The notes: generated from the sequence alone by a model not told the origin. 64,000 nucleotides of DNA from Streptomyces sp. Sge12 (GCF_002080455.1 NZ_CP020555.1:5926501-5990500); one strand, 5' to 3'; shown: positions 16,231 through 24,797, counted from the first letter of the stretch. A program made the numbers and translations.

Positions 16231-16995
16231 ATGGCAACGCTTGAAATCCACGACCTGCACGTCTCCGTCGAGGCCGAGAACGGCGCCCGCGAGATCCTCA
16301 AGGGCGTCGACCTCACCGTCAAGCAGGGTGAGACGCACGCCATCATGGGTCCGAACGGCTCCGGCAAGTCCACCCTGGCGTACTCGCTCGCCGGTCACCC
16401 GAAGTACACCATCACCGGTGGCACCGTGACCCTCGACGGCGAGGACGTCCTGGAGATGTCCGTCGACGAGCGCGCCCGCGCCGGCCTCTTCCTCGCGATG
16501 CAGTACCCGGTCGAGGTCCCCGGTGTCTCGGTCTCCAACTTCCTGCGTACGTCGGCCACCGCCATCCGCGGCGAGGCGCCGAAGCTGCGTACCTGGGTGA
16601 AGGAGGTCAAGTCCGCGATGGAGCAGCTCCAGATGGACCCGGCCTTCGCCGAGCGCAACGTCAACGAGGGCTTCTCCGGCGGTGAGAAGAAGCGCCACGA
16701 GATCCTGCAGCTGGAGCTCCTGAAGCCGAAGATCGCGATCCTCGACGAGACCGACTCCGGCCTGGACGTCGACGCGCTGCGCATCGTCTCCGAGGGCGTC
16801 AACCGCGTCCGCGAGACCGGCGAGGTCGGCACCCTGCTGATCACCCACTACACGCGCATCCTGCGCTACATCAAGCCCGACTTCGTGCACGTGTTCGCGA
16901 ACGGTCGTATCGCCGAGTCCGGTGGCGCCGAGCTCGCCGACCAGCTGGAGGCCGAGGGCTACGACAAGTACGTGAAGGGTGGCGCGACCGCGTGA
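16231..16995 (+). CDS. sufC: Fe-S cluster assembly ATPase SufC
   Basis: ABC-type ATPase driving SufBC2D; 254 residues. Walker A GPNGSGKST at 40-48, Q-loop MQYPVEVPGV, signature FSGGEKKRHEI, Walker B AILDETDSGLD (the SufC-typical DETDSGLD), H-loop ITHYTRIL. No transmembrane segments, as expected for this soluble subclass. ATG 16231 is seven bases after the ferredoxin stop and preceded by GGAG-like GAGTCCTGAGG. Its stop overlaps the sufS GTG. Confidence 0.97.
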   Translation: MATLEIHDLHVSVEAENGAREILKGVDLTVKQGETHAIMGPNGSGKSTLAYSLAGHPKYTITGGTVTLDGEDVLEMSVDERARAGLFLAMQYPVEVPGVSVSNFLRTSATAIRGEAPKLRTWVKEVKSAMEQLQMDPAFAERNVNEGFSGGEKKRHEILQLELLKPKIAILDETDSGLDVDALRIVSEGVNRVRETGEVGTLLITHYTRILRYIKPDFVHVFANGRIAESGGAELADQLEAEGYDKYVKGGATA

Positions 16996-18248
16996 CACAG
17001 CTGCCTGGCCTCCTCGACATCGAGGCGATCCGCAAGGACTTCCCCCTGCTGGATCGTGTGGTCCACGACGGGAAGAAGATCGTTTACCTGGACAACGCGG
17101 CGACCTCCCAGAAGCCGCGCCAGGTGCTCGACGCGCTGAACGAGTACTACGAGCAGCACAACGCCAACGTCCACCGTGGCGTGCACGTGCTCGCCGAGGA
17201 GGCCACGGCGCTGTACGAGGGCGCCCGCGACAAGGTCGCCGCCTTCATCAACGCGCCGAGCCGCGACGAGGTGATCTTCACCAAGAACGCCTCGGAGTCG
17301 CTCAACCTGGTCGCGAACATGCTCGGCTGGGCGGACGAGCCCTACCGGGTCGACCGCGAGACCGAGATCGCCATCACGGAGATGGAGCACCACTCCAACA
17401 TCGTGCCGTGGCAGCTGCTCTCGCAGCGCACCGGCGCCAAGCTGAAGTGGTTCGGCCTCACCGACGACGGCCGGCTCGACCTGTCCAACATCGAAGAGGT
17501 CATCACGGAGAAGACGAAGATCGTCTCCTTCACGCTGGTCTCCAACATCATGGGCACGGTCAACCCGGTCGAGGCGATCGTCCGGCGCGCCCAGGACGTC
17601 GGCGCCCTCGTGCTGATCGACGCCTCCCAGGCCGCCCCGCACATGCCGCTGGACGTGCAGGCGCTCGGCGCCGACTTCGTGGCCTTCACCGGTCACAAGA
17701 TGTGCGGTCCGACCGGCATCGGCGTCCTGTGGGGCCGCCAGGAGCTCCTGGAGGACCTGCCCCCGTTCCTCGGTGGCGGCGAGATGATCGAGACCGTGTC
17801 GATGCACGCCTCGACCTACGCCCCGGCACCCCACAAGTTCGAGGCGGGTACGCCCCCGATCGCCCAGGCCGTCGGCCTCGGCGCGGCCGTGGACTACCTG
17901 ACCGCGATCGGCATGGACAAGATCGCCGCGCACGAGCACGCGATCACGGAGTACGCGATCAAGCGCCTCGCCGAGGTGCCCGACCTGCGGATCATCGGCC
18001 CCACCACGGCCGAGGACCGCGGGGCCGCGATCTCCTTCGTCCTGGGTGACATCCACCCGCACGACGTCGGCCAGGTGCTCGACGAGCAGGGCATCGCGGT
18101 CCGCGTGGGACACCACTGCGCGCGCCCCGTCTGCCTGCGCTACGGAATTCCTGCGACGACGCGAGCGTCGTTCTACCTGTACTCCTCTCCGGCCGAGGTC
18201 GACGCGCTGATCGACGGGCTGGAGCACGTACGGAACTTCTTCGGCTGA
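16992..18248 (+). CDS. sufS: Cysteine desulfurase SufS
   Basis: PLP enzyme removing sulfur from cysteine for cluster assembly; group II desulfurase of 418 residues. PLP lysine Lys236 in FTGHKMCGP, cofactor-stacking His in MEHHSN (133-134), catalytic Cys376 in RVGHHCARPVC. GTG start overlaps the sufC stop (GTGA). The neighbour sufU is the expected sulfur acceptor, so sulfur passes SufS to SufU to the SufBCD scaffold. Confidence 0.97.
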   Translation: MTQLPGLLDIEAIRKDFPLLDRVVHDGKKIVYLDNAATSQKPRQVLDALNEYYEQHNANVHRGVHVLAEEATALYEGARDKVAAFINAPSRDEVIFTKNASESLNLVANMLGWADEPYRVDRETEIAITEMEHHSNIVPWQLLSQRTGAKLKWFGLTDDGRLDLSNIEEVITEKTKIVSFTLVSNIMGTVNPVEAIVRRAQDVGALVLIDASQAAPHMPLDVQALGADFVAFTGHKMCGPTGIGVLWGRQELLEDLPPFLGGGEMIETVSMHASTYAPAPHKFEAGTPPIAQAVGLGAAVDYLTAIGMDKIAAHEHAITEYAIKRLAEVPDLRIIGPTTAEDRGAAISFVLGDIHPHDVGQVLDEQGIAVRVGHHCARPVCLRYGIPATTRASFYLYSSPAEVDALIDGLEHVRNFFG

Positions 18249-18270
18249 CGGACGAGGCGACGAGGACGCA

Positions 18271-18732
18271 GTGAAGCTGGATTCGATGTACCAGGAACTG
18301 ATCCTGGACCACTACAAGCACCCGCACGGGCGTGGCCTGCGCGACGGCGACGCCGAGGTGCACCACGTCAATCCGACGTGCGGTGACGAGATCACGCTGC
18401 GCGTGAAGTACGACGGCGAGACGTTGACCGACGTCTCCTACGAGGGCCAGGGCTGCTCGATCAGCCAGGCCAGCGCGTCCGTACTGAACGAGCTGCTCGT
18501 GGGCAAGGAACTGGCCGAGGCACAGAAGATCCAGGGAGTCTTCCTGGAGATGATGCAGTCCAAGGGCAAGATCGAGCCCGACGAGGCCATGGAGGAGGTG
18601 CTGGAGGACGCGGTCGCGTTCGTCGGCGTCTCCAAGTACCCGGCTCGTGTGAAGTGTGCTCTGCTGAGCTGGATGGCGTGGAAGGACGCGACGGCCCAGG
18701 CTCTGGGCAGCGCGGAGAGGAAGACGGCATGA
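18271..18732 (+). CDS. sufU: SufU, zinc-dependent sulfur transfer protein
   Basis: IscU-like protein of 153 residues. Expected metal and sulfur-acceptor residues are Cys37, Asp39 (NPTCGDE), Cys62 (GQGCSISQAS) and Cys129 (VKCALLSW). The insertion between the second Cys and the third typical of SufU rather than IscU is present. GTG start at 18271 with a GAGGA upstream; 22 bases after sufS. Stop overlaps the next gene (ATGA). Confidence 0.96.
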   Translation: MKLDSMYQELILDHYKHPHGRGLRDGDAEVHHVNPTCGDEITLRVKYDGETLTDVSYEGQGCSISQASASVLNELLVGKELAEAQKIQGVFLEMMQSKGKIEPDEAMEEVLEDAVAFVGVSKYPARVKCALLSWMAWKDATAQALGSAERKTA

Positions 18733-19073
18733 CCGAGAACGCGACGCCCGAGGCGTCGATCAAGCCGGCCACCGAGGAAGAGGTCCGCGAGGCCCTCTAC
18801 GACGTGGTCGACCCCGAGCTGGGCATCGACGTCGTCAACCTGGGCCTGATCTACGGCATCCACATCGACGACGCCAACATCGCCACCCTCGACATGACGC
18901 TGACGTCGGCGGCCTGCCCGCTGACGGACGTCATCGAGGACCAGGCGAAGTCGGCGACGGACGGCATCGTGAACGAGCTCCGGATCAACTGGGTCTGGAT
19001 GCCGCCGTGGGGCCCGGACAAGATCACCGACGACGGCCGCGAGCAGCTGCGCGCACTCGGCTTCAACGTCTGA
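18729..19073 (+). CDS. sufT: SufT/MIP18-family (DUF59) Fe-S maturation protein
   Basis: A 114-residue DUF59 protein; the family helps load Fe-S clusters onto target proteins. Signature VVDPELGIDVVNLGLIYGI and the conserved Cys in LTSAACPLTDVIEDQ. The N-terminal 20 residues are acidic and likely flexible. ATG 18729 overlaps the sufU stop by four bases; the frame is open further upstream but that stretch is sufU. Last gene of the operon, followed at once by a strong terminator. Annotators may call it PaaD-like, but the suf context argues for SufT. Confidence 0.92.
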   Translation: MTENATPEASIKPATEEEVREALYDVVDPELGIDVVNLGLIYGIHIDDANIATLDMTLTSAACPLTDVIEDQAKSATDGIVNELRINWVWMPPWGPDKITDDGREQLRALGFNV

Positions 19074-19093
19074 TCACCCCCGCTCGCACAACA

Positions 19094-19123
19094 GGGCCCC
19101 CGGCACACTCGTGCCGGGGGCCC
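19094..19123 (+). terminator. Terminator of the suf operon
   Basis: A perfect 13-bp stem (arms 19094-19106 and 19111-19123, GGGCCCCCGGCAC with its complement) and a 4-base ACTC loop, 20 bases after the sufT stop and followed by a short T-run (GGTTTT). Confidence 0.92.
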
Positions 19124-19244
19124 TCGCGGTTTTCCGGAAGGCTGTTTTCCGGGTGGATGGGTGGTGTGCACCGGGAGTTGGCCGCCGTGGCCGAATCTTC
19201 TCGACGGCCGTCACGACGTGGCGCCGTGGACGAGAGGACCTTCC

Positions 19245-20615
19245 GTGACCGTTCGTTTTGCCGCCGGCACCGCCGGTGTTGCCGCCCTGCTGGTTGCCGC
19301 GCTGACCGTGCCCGCCCAGGCCGTGACGTACGGGACGCCGACGATCGCGCTGTCCGCCTCCTACCTCTCCGGGGCCGTCGGGGCGGTCGGGGACCCCGTC
19401 GTGAACGTCACCGTGGGCCAGAGCGGGGCCGATGCCTCCGCGCTCACCGTCAGCGCGTCCGCGTCGAGCAGGGCCTCGGTCGCCGGGACCGGGGACGTGA
19501 GCGTCACCGGCGCCGGGGCGGTGCGGCAGCTGGCCGTCGCCGCGCGCGGCCGCGGCTACACCAACCTCACCGTCAAGGTGACCGGGCTCGGCGGCAAGAC
19601 CGCCACCAAGACGCTGTACTACGCGGCTTCGGCGGCCGTGCAGAACCCGGCCGACGCGCGCTACCTCACCGGTTCCGCGGATGCCTCGGCCGCCGTGGAC
19701 GTGGGCGGCGGCTTCGCGGTGGTGGCCGACGACGAGTCGAACGTGCTGCGCCTGTACGACCGTTCCCGCTCGGGCGCGCCGGTGAAGACCTGGGACTTCA
19801 GTGCGCAGCTCGGTGTCAGCAAGGAGGTGGACATCGAGGGGGCGACGCGGATCGGCAACACGATCTACTGGACGGGCTCGCTCGGCAACAACAAGGACGG
19901 CGAGTACAAGGCGCCCCGGAACACGGTCTTCACCACCACCGTGAGCGGCTCCGGCTCGGGCACGCAGCTGGCGTACGGGCGCTCGTACAAGAAGCTCCGT
20001 GACGACCTGGTGGCCTGGGACGTCGCGAACGGGAACCGGTACGGCTTCGCGGCCGGGACGGCGGCGGGCGAGGCGCCGAAGCAGATCGACGGCTTCAACG
20101 TGGAGGGGCTGGAATTCGCCCCGGGCTCGACCACCACCGCCTACCTGGGCTTCCGGGCGCCGCTGGCGCCGGTCGTGCCGGGCGGCAAGGCCCTGGTCGT
20201 GCCGGTCACCAACTTCGACCAGGTCCTGGCGAGCGGGGCCAGGGCCACCTTCGGCGCCGGCATCGAGCTGGACCTCGGCGGGCTCTCCGTCCGGGACCTC
20301 CGCAAGAACGCCGCCGGGCAGTACCTGATCCTGGCCGGCTCCTGGGCCGCGGACGACAACTCCGACCCGTACGCGCTGTACCAGTGGGACGGCGTCCCCG
20401 GCCACGCGCCGGTCAAGCGCGCGGACCTGCCGACCACCGACCCCGGCGGCTGGGAGGCCATCGTGGAGGTGCCGGACCTGTCGGTCGCGGGCGCCCGGGT
20501 GCAGCTGATCACCGACAGCGGGTCCGCGGACCTGTACGGGGACGGCGCCGAGGCCAAGGACCTGACGCACGCCGAGTGGAAGAAGGCCCGGGCGGCCTGG
20601 TTCACGCTGGGCTGA
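19245..20615 (+). CDS. Secreted DUF3616-like protein
   Basis: About 456 residues with a Sec signal peptide (MTVRFAAGTAGVAALLVAAL, cleavage after AQA near residue 27). The mature part begins with an Ig-like Ala/Ser/Thr-rich beta domain (to about 125) and continues with a beta-propeller-like region (VDVGGGFAVVADDESNVLRLYDRS, GFNVEGLEFAPGSTTTAYLGFRAP, DPYALYQWDG) typical of DUF3616/esterase-like-phytase propellers. No catalytic residue is clear. GTG 19245 is chosen because of GAGAGGA just upstream and the clean signal peptide. Expressed separately from suf (terminator between). Confidence 0.8.
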   Translation: MTVRFAAGTAGVAALLVAALTVPAQAVTYGTPTIALSASYLSGAVGAVGDPVVNVTVGQSGADASALTVSASASSRASVAGTGDVSVTGAGAVRQLAVAARGRGYTNLTVKVTGLGGKTATKTLYYAASAAVQNPADARYLTGSADASAAVDVGGGFAVVADDESNVLRLYDRSRSGAPVKTWDFSAQLGVSKEVDIEGATRIGNTIYWTGSLGNNKDGEYKAPRNTVFTTTVSGSGSGTQLAYGRSYKKLRDDLVAWDVANGNRYGFAAGTAAGEAPKQIDGFNVEGLEFAPGSTTTAYLGFRAPLAPVVPGGKALVVPVTNFDQVLASGARATFGAGIELDLGGLSVRDLRKNAAGQYLILAGSWAADDNSDPYALYQWDGVPGHAPVKRADLPTTDPGGWEAIVEVPDLSVAGARVQLITDSGSADLYGDGAEAKDLTHAEWKKARAAWFTLG

Positions 20616-20627
20616 TGCCCTGTCGTT

Positions 20628-20667
20628 GTGTACGGTCGTACGCATCGATGTGTACAGTTGTACGCAT
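20628..20667 (+). promoter_or_regulatory. Tandem operator overlapping the SMR gene promoter and start codon
   Basis: Two 18-base copies, GTGTACGGTCGTACGCAT (20628-20645) and GTGTACAGTTGTACGCAT (20650-20667), differ at two positions and start 22 bases apart, two helical turns. Each contains GTAC-N4-GTAC. The second runs into the ATG of the SMR gene (20666) and contains a -10-like TACAGT (20653-20658), pointing to a leaderless mRNA. The TetR protein encoded directly downstream is the obvious binder. Confidence 0.75.
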
Positions 20668-20986
20668 GCCCTACGTCATGCTTGCCGCGGCCATCGCCGC
20701 CGAGGTCGCCGGAACCACCGCGATGAAGTACAGCGACGGCTTCACGAAACTGTGGCCGTCGCTGGGCACCCTGCTCGGCTACGTCATCGCCTTCACCCTG
20801 CTCGCGCAGACGCTGAAGTCGATGTCGGTCGGCACGGCGTACGCCATATGGGCGGGCGTCGGCACCGCCGCGATCGCCGCGATCGGCATGGTGTTCCTGG
20901 GGGAGGCGGCCACCGCCGCCAAGATCGCCGGGATCGCCCTGGTGATAGCAGGAGTGGTCCTGCTGAATCTCGGCGGGGCCCACTGA
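20666..20986 (+). CDS. Small multidrug resistance (SMR/EmrE-type) efflux protein
   Basis: A 106-residue, four-helix membrane protein of the drug/metabolite transporter superfamily. The essential helix-1 Glu is in AAIAAEVAGTTAMK, and the signature GTAYAIWAGVGTAAIA is present, followed by GEAATAAKIAGIALVIAGVVLLNL. SMR dimers or heterodimers exchange protons for cationic drugs or guanidinium; only one subunit is encoded here. No Shine-Dalgarno; the ATG lies within an operator. The stop overlaps the TetR start (TGATG), so pump and regulator form an operon. Confidence 0.95.
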   Translation: MPYVMLAAAIAAEVAGTTAMKYSDGFTKLWPSLGTLLGYVIAFTLLAQTLKSMSVGTAYAIWAGVGTAAIAAIGMVFLGEAATAAKIAGIALVIAGVVLLNLGGAH

Positions 20987-21537
20987 TGCCCTCCGGCGCG
21001 CGGCGCTACGACCCGGACCGGCGCCAGCGGATCATCGACGCGGCGATCAGGGTGGTGGGCGACCGGGGCATCGCGGGGCTGAGCCACCGCAGCGTCGCGG
21101 CGGAGGCCGACGTACCGCTCGGGTCGACGACCTACCACTTCAAGACGCTGGACGACCTGCTGGTCGCCGCGCTGCACCAGGCCAACGAGGGCTTCGCGCA
21201 GGCGGTGGCCGGCTCGGCCGCGCTGGCCGACCCGGACGCGGACCTCGCCGCGGCCCTGGCCCGCCTGCTCGGGAAGCTCCTGGCGGCGGACCGGGGCCGG
21301 GTGGAGCTGGAGTACGAGCTCTACCTCGCGGCCCTGCGCCGCCCGGCGCTGCGGCCGGTGGCGGCGCAGTGGTGCGAGGCGTCCGCGGCGGCGCTGACTC
21401 CGCGGACCGACCCGGTGACGGCGCGGGCCCTGGTGGCGGCGATGGACGGGATCGGCCTCCAGGTCCTGCTGACGGACACCGCCTACGACGAGGCGTACGC
21501 CCGCGAGGTGCTGCGGCGGATCCTGCGTCAGGACTGA
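20986..21537 (+). CDS. TetR-family regulator, likely autoregulator of the SMR operon
   Basis: 183 residues. N-terminal TetR HTH: RRQRIIDAAIRVVGDRGIAGLSHRSVAAEADVPLGSTTYHF, with the recognition helix in PLGSTTYHF. The C-terminal ligand domain is helical (LLGKLLAADRGRVELEYELYLAALRRPALR). ATG 20986 overlaps the SMR stop by one base. Its gene end overlaps the oppositely oriented HxlR-fusion gene by ten bases. By context it should bind the tandem 18-base sites upstream of the SMR gene. Confidence 0.93.
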   Translation: MPSGARRYDPDRRQRIIDAAIRVVGDRGIAGLSHRSVAAEADVPLGSTTYHFKTLDDLLVAALHQANEGFAQAVAGSAALADPDADLAAALARLLGKLLAADRGRVELEYELYLAALRRPALRPVAAQWCEASAAALTPRTDPVTARALVAAMDGIGLQVLLTDTAYDEAYAREVLRRILRQD

Positions 21538-22469
21538 GCCGGATCCGCGGCGGCCGAGGCTCCCGTGTCCGCGGCGGCTCCTGTGTCCGCCGTGCCCGCG
21601 GCCGTGCGGACGGCGGCGAGAGCGGCCTGCACGCTCGCCTCGATGTCCTGGATCGGGTAGATCACCTCGCGGACCGTGCGGTCGCGGTCGATCACCAGCG
21701 TCAGCCGCTTGAGCCGGCTCGTGCCCGCCGTGCGGAACGTCGGCAGGCGCAGCGCGGCCGTCAGCGCCAGGTCCGCGTCCGACAGCAGCGGGAACCGCAG
21801 CCGCTCATGCTCCGCGAACTCCCGCTGCTCGTCGGGGCGCTGGGCCGACACCCCGTGCACGGTCGCCCCTGCCGCGGTGAACTCCGCGAGCTGGTCGCGG
21901 TACGTGCACGACTCGAACGTACAGCCCTTGGCGCCCGGGATCCCGGCCCAGCCGGGCGGGTAGGACTCGGCGCGCGCGTACGCGCCCGGGAAGCAGTACA
22001 GGACCGTGAACGGGGTGTCCGCCACCGGGTCGCTCAGTCCGCCGAAACGGTCCGGCAGGACCAGCGGCGGCACCCGCGTACCCCGCAGCGCGTGCACCCG
22101 TTCCGCCTCGCGCGAGGCCTCGCCCGTCGTCGCCGTCATCTCTCCCTCTCCCAGGACCCAGGTGTCTCCCCAGTCCTGGAGGGCCACCAGGACGGGCAGC
22201 AGCCCCCGCCCGCGCGGGGTCAGCCGGTATGCGTGCCGCACCGGGCGCTCCTGGTACGGCTCGCGCGTCAGCACCCCGGCCTCGACGAGCAGCTTGAGCC
22301 GCTCCGCCAGCACCTTGCGGGACATCCCCAGCTCGCGCTGGAACTCGTCGAAGCGGTGCAAGCCGCGCGCGGCGTCGCGCACGATCAGCAGCGTCCACCA
22401 GTCACCCACCACATCGAGGGCCTGGGCGATGGCGCAGTCCGCGTCGCCGAGGTGTGTGCGCTGGGCCAT
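21528..22469 (-). CDS. HxlR-type regulator fused to a peroxiredoxin-like domain
   Basis: 313 residues in two recognisable domains. Residues 1-105 are an HxlR winged helix (CAIAQALDVVGDWWTLLIVRDAARGLHRFDEFQ, wing RPVRHAYRLTPRGRGLLPVL) with the conserved redox-type Cys12. Residues about 130-285 form a thioredoxin-fold redoxin/AhpC-TSA domain (FTVLYCFPG, GCTFESCTYRDQLAEF, VHGVSAQ, FPLLSDADLALTAAL, LTLVIDRDRTVREVIYP); Cys183 and Cys188 sit where PrxQ/BCP enzymes keep peroxidatic and resolving cysteines. A Thr/Ala tail ends it. Divergent from an MFS exporter across a palindrome. It may sense peroxide or thiol stress through its own redoxin domain; inference only. Confidence 0.88.
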   Translation of the reverse strand: MAQRTHLGDADCAIAQALDVVGDWWTLLIVRDAARGLHRFDEFQRELGMSRKVLAERLKLLVEAGVLTREPYQERPVRHAYRLTPRGRGLLPVLVALQDWGDTWVLGEGEMTATTGEASREAERVHALRGTRVPPLVLPDRFGGLSDPVADTPFTVLYCFPGAYARAESYPPGWAGIPGAKGCTFESCTYRDQLAEFTAAGATVHGVSAQRPDEQREFAEHERLRFPLLSDADLALTAALRLPTFRTAGTSRLKRLTLVIDRDRTVREVIYPIQDIEASVQAALAAVRTAAGTADTGAAADTGASAAADPAQS

Positions 22470-22513
22470 GGGAGCTCCTTTGTCCGTTGACCCGAGGTTG
22501 TCATGCTGACATA

Positions 22514-22536
22514 GTCAGTTCCCAAAAGGAACTAAC
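22514..22536. promoter_or_regulatory. Palindromic operator between HxlR fusion and MFS genes
   Basis: AGTTCC (22517-22522), CAAAA, GGAACT (22528-22533): a perfect 6-bp-arm palindrome that extends to GT/AC outside one mismatch (22514-22536). It lies 45 bases upstream of the regulator start and 14 bases before the MFS ATG, as expected for a divergent HxlR operator. Confidence 0.65.
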
Positions 22537-22549
22537 TCGGGGGCGGGGC

Positions 22550-23791
22550 ATGCTGCAAGGGTTCAAAGGGGTGCCGAGAGCGGTCTGGATGCTCTCGCCG
22601 GGCGTGTTCGTCAACGCCGTGTCCAGCTTCACCTTCGTCTTCGTCTTCGTGTACCTGACCGGCCCGCGCGGCCTCTCCGTCACCGAGGCCGGCCTGGTCA
22701 CCGGAATCGGCGGCATCGGCCTGATCGCGGGCAACTTCACCGGCGGCGGCTACGGAGACCGCTTCGGCCACCGCCGTGTCCTGCTCATCGCCTCGGCCCT
22801 CGCCGGCGGCGCCCTCACCCTGCTGCCCCTGATGCCCACGAGCGCGCTCTACGCCGCCCTGCCGCTGGCCCAGTACGCCCTCGGGGCGATCCGCTCCGCC
22901 AACGCGGCGCTCGTCGCCGTGATCGTCCCGGAAGGGGCGCGCCGCCAGGCCTTCGCCGTCGTCCGCTGCGTCTCCAACGGCGGCTTCACCCTCGGCCCGC
23001 CGCTCGGCGCGCTGATCGCGACCGGCCTCTCCTACGACTGGCTCTTCGTCGCCGACGGCGTCGGCACCCTCTTCTTCGCGCTGTGGACCGCCCGGGTCGT
23101 TCCGGCGCGCAGCGCGGCACGCGCCCCCGCCGCGGCCCCGGACGGGGGTCTGGGCCGCGGCGCATGGGGAGAACTCAGGGCCAGGCCCGCCGTCCTCGTC
23201 CTGCTGGGCGCGATCCTGGTGGTCGACGTCGTCTACCGCCAGCAGTACTCGACCTTCCCGGTCCACCTCGCCGACCACGGCCTCGACACCGGCGCCTACG
23301 GGCTGATCCTCGCCCTCAACGGCGCCGTCATCCTCGTCCTGGAACTGCCGGCCGCCGTCGCCCTGCGGGCCCGCCCGCCGCTGCGCGTCGTCGGCGTCGG
23401 ACTCCTGCTCGTCGGCGCCGGGTACGGGGCGCTGCTGCTCGGGACCGGGGTCGCGACGGCCGTCGTGATGATGGTGCTGCTGAGCCTCGGCGAGATCCTC
23501 TACAAGACCCCCGCCACGGCCTACGTCGCCGACCAGGCGCCCGCGCACGCCATCGGGCTGTACCAGAGCCTGTACGCCGGGGTGTCGGTCAGCGGCGTCG
23601 TACTCGGCCCGCCACTCGGCGGAGCGCTGTACTCCGCCGCGCCCGGCCTGCTGTGGCCGCTGTGCGTCGTGCTGGCGGCGGGGGCGGGCGCGGCGGTCCT
23701 GTGGGCCCACGCCGAGCAGCAGCGGAGGGCGGCGCGACCCGCGCGACCGGCACATGAGACCGGTTCGCAACCGAAGGCCGTCGCCGGTTAG
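22550..23791 (+). CDS. MFS transporter (drug/proton antiporter type)
   Basis: 413 residues, about 12 transmembrane helices. The loop 2-3 motif is seen as GGYGDRFGHRRVLL, and the second-half repeat covers residues about 210-400. ATG 22550 gives a short cytosolic N-terminus (MLQGFKGVPRAVWML) before helix 1; the region upstream is non-coding. Divergently paired with the HxlR-peroxiredoxin gene and probably controlled by it. Substrate unknown; possibly an electrophile or drug. The C-terminal tail is basic and soluble. Confidence 0.93.
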   Translation: MLQGFKGVPRAVWMLSPGVFVNAVSSFTFVFVFVYLTGPRGLSVTEAGLVTGIGGIGLIAGNFTGGGYGDRFGHRRVLLIASALAGGALTLLPLMPTSALYAALPLAQYALGAIRSANAALVAVIVPEGARRQAFAVVRCVSNGGFTLGPPLGALIATGLSYDWLFVADGVGTLFFALWTARVVPARSAARAPAAAPDGGLGRGAWGELRARPAVLVLLGAILVVDVVYRQQYSTFPVHLADHGLDTGAYGLILALNGAVILVLELPAAVALRARPPLRVVGVGLLLVGAGYGALLLGTGVATAVVMMVLLSLGEILYKTPATAYVADQAPAHAIGLYQSLYAGVSVSGVVLGPPLGGALYSAAPGLLWPLCVVLAAGAGAAVLWAHAEQQRRAARPARPAHETGSQPKAVAG

Positions 23792-23800
23792 GTTTCGGAT

Positions 23801-24781
23801 ATGACTGCTACGCGTACCACCGGCGCCGTCGCCGCCGGACTTGCCACCATCACCGCCGACGGCACCGTCCTCGACACCTGGTTCCCCGCCCCCGAGCTGG
23901 TCGCCGAGCCCGGCCCGGCCGGCACCGAGCGCCTCACGGCCGACCGGGCCGTGGAGCTGCTGGGCGCCGCCGCGGCCAAGGCGATCCGCACGGACGCGGT
24001 CCGCGGCGTCGAGGTCGTAGCCGTCCGCACGGTGATCTCCTCCCTGGAGGACAAGCCGCTGGACGCGCACGACGCGTACCTGCGCCTGCACCTGCTCAGC
24101 CACCGCCTGGTCAAGCCGCACGGCCAGAACCTCGACGGTGTCTTCGGCCTGCTCACCAACGTCGCCTGGACCTCGCTGGGCCCGGTCGCGGTCGACCAGG
24201 TCGAGACCGTCCGCCTCAACGCGCGCGCCGAGGGCCTGCACCTCCAGGTCACCTCGATCGACAAGTTCCCGCGGATGACGGACTACGTCGCCCCCAAGGG
24301 CGTCCGCATCGCCGACGCGGACCGCGTCCGCCTCGGCGCGCACCTCGCCGAGGGCACCACCGTCATGCACGAGGGCTTCGTCAACTTCAACGCCGGCACC
24401 CTCGGCACCTCCATGGTCGAGGGACGCATTTCCGCGGGCGTCGTGGTCGGCGACGGCTCCGACATCGGCGGCGGCGCCTCCACCATGGGCACCCTCTCGG
24501 GCGGCGGCAAGCAGATCATCTCGATCGGCGCGCGCACCCTGATCGGCGCCGAGGCGGGCGTGGGCATCGCCCTGGGCGACGAGTGCGTCGTCGAGGCCGG
24601 CCTCTACGTGACCGCGGGCACCCGCGTGACCCTCCCGGACGGCCAGATCGTCAAGGCCCTGGAGCTGTCCGGCGCCAACAACATCCTCTTCCGCCGGAAC
24701 TCGGTCACCGGCGCCGTCGAGGCCCGCCCGTACAAGGCGGCCTGGGGCGGCCTGAACGAGGTCCTGCACAGCCACAACTGA
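23801..24781 (+). CDS. dapD: 2,3,4,5-tetrahydropyridine-2,6-dicarboxylate N-succinyltransferase (actinobacterial type)
   Basis: Succinyl-CoA-dependent step of the diaminopimelate/lysine pathway. 326 residues in the long actinobacterial form: an N-terminal alpha/beta domain (to about 165) followed by a left-handed beta-helix of hexapeptide repeats (GVRIADADRVRLGAHLAEGT, MVEGRISAGVVVGDGSDIGG, GARTLIGAEAGVGIALGDEC) and a C-terminal segment NNILFRRNSVTGAVEA. ATG 23801 is nine bases past the MFS stop, so it may be cotranscribed. Ends with a clear terminator. Confidence 0.95.
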   Translation: MTATRTTGAVAAGLATITADGTVLDTWFPAPELVAEPGPAGTERLTADRAVELLGAAAAKAIRTDAVRGVEVVAVRTVISSLEDKPLDAHDAYLRLHLLSHRLVKPHGQNLDGVFGLLTNVAWTSLGPVAVDQVETVRLNARAEGLHLQVTSIDKFPRMTDYVAPKGVRIADADRVRLGAHLAEGTTVMHEGFVNFNAGTLGTSMVEGRISAGVVVGDGSDIGGGASTMGTLSGGGKQIISIGARTLIGAEAGVGIALGDECVVEAGLYVTAGTRVTLPDGQIVKALELSGANNILFRRNSVTGAVEARPYKAAWGGLNEVLHSHN

Positions 24782-24797
24782 CGCCCACCGCGTCACA

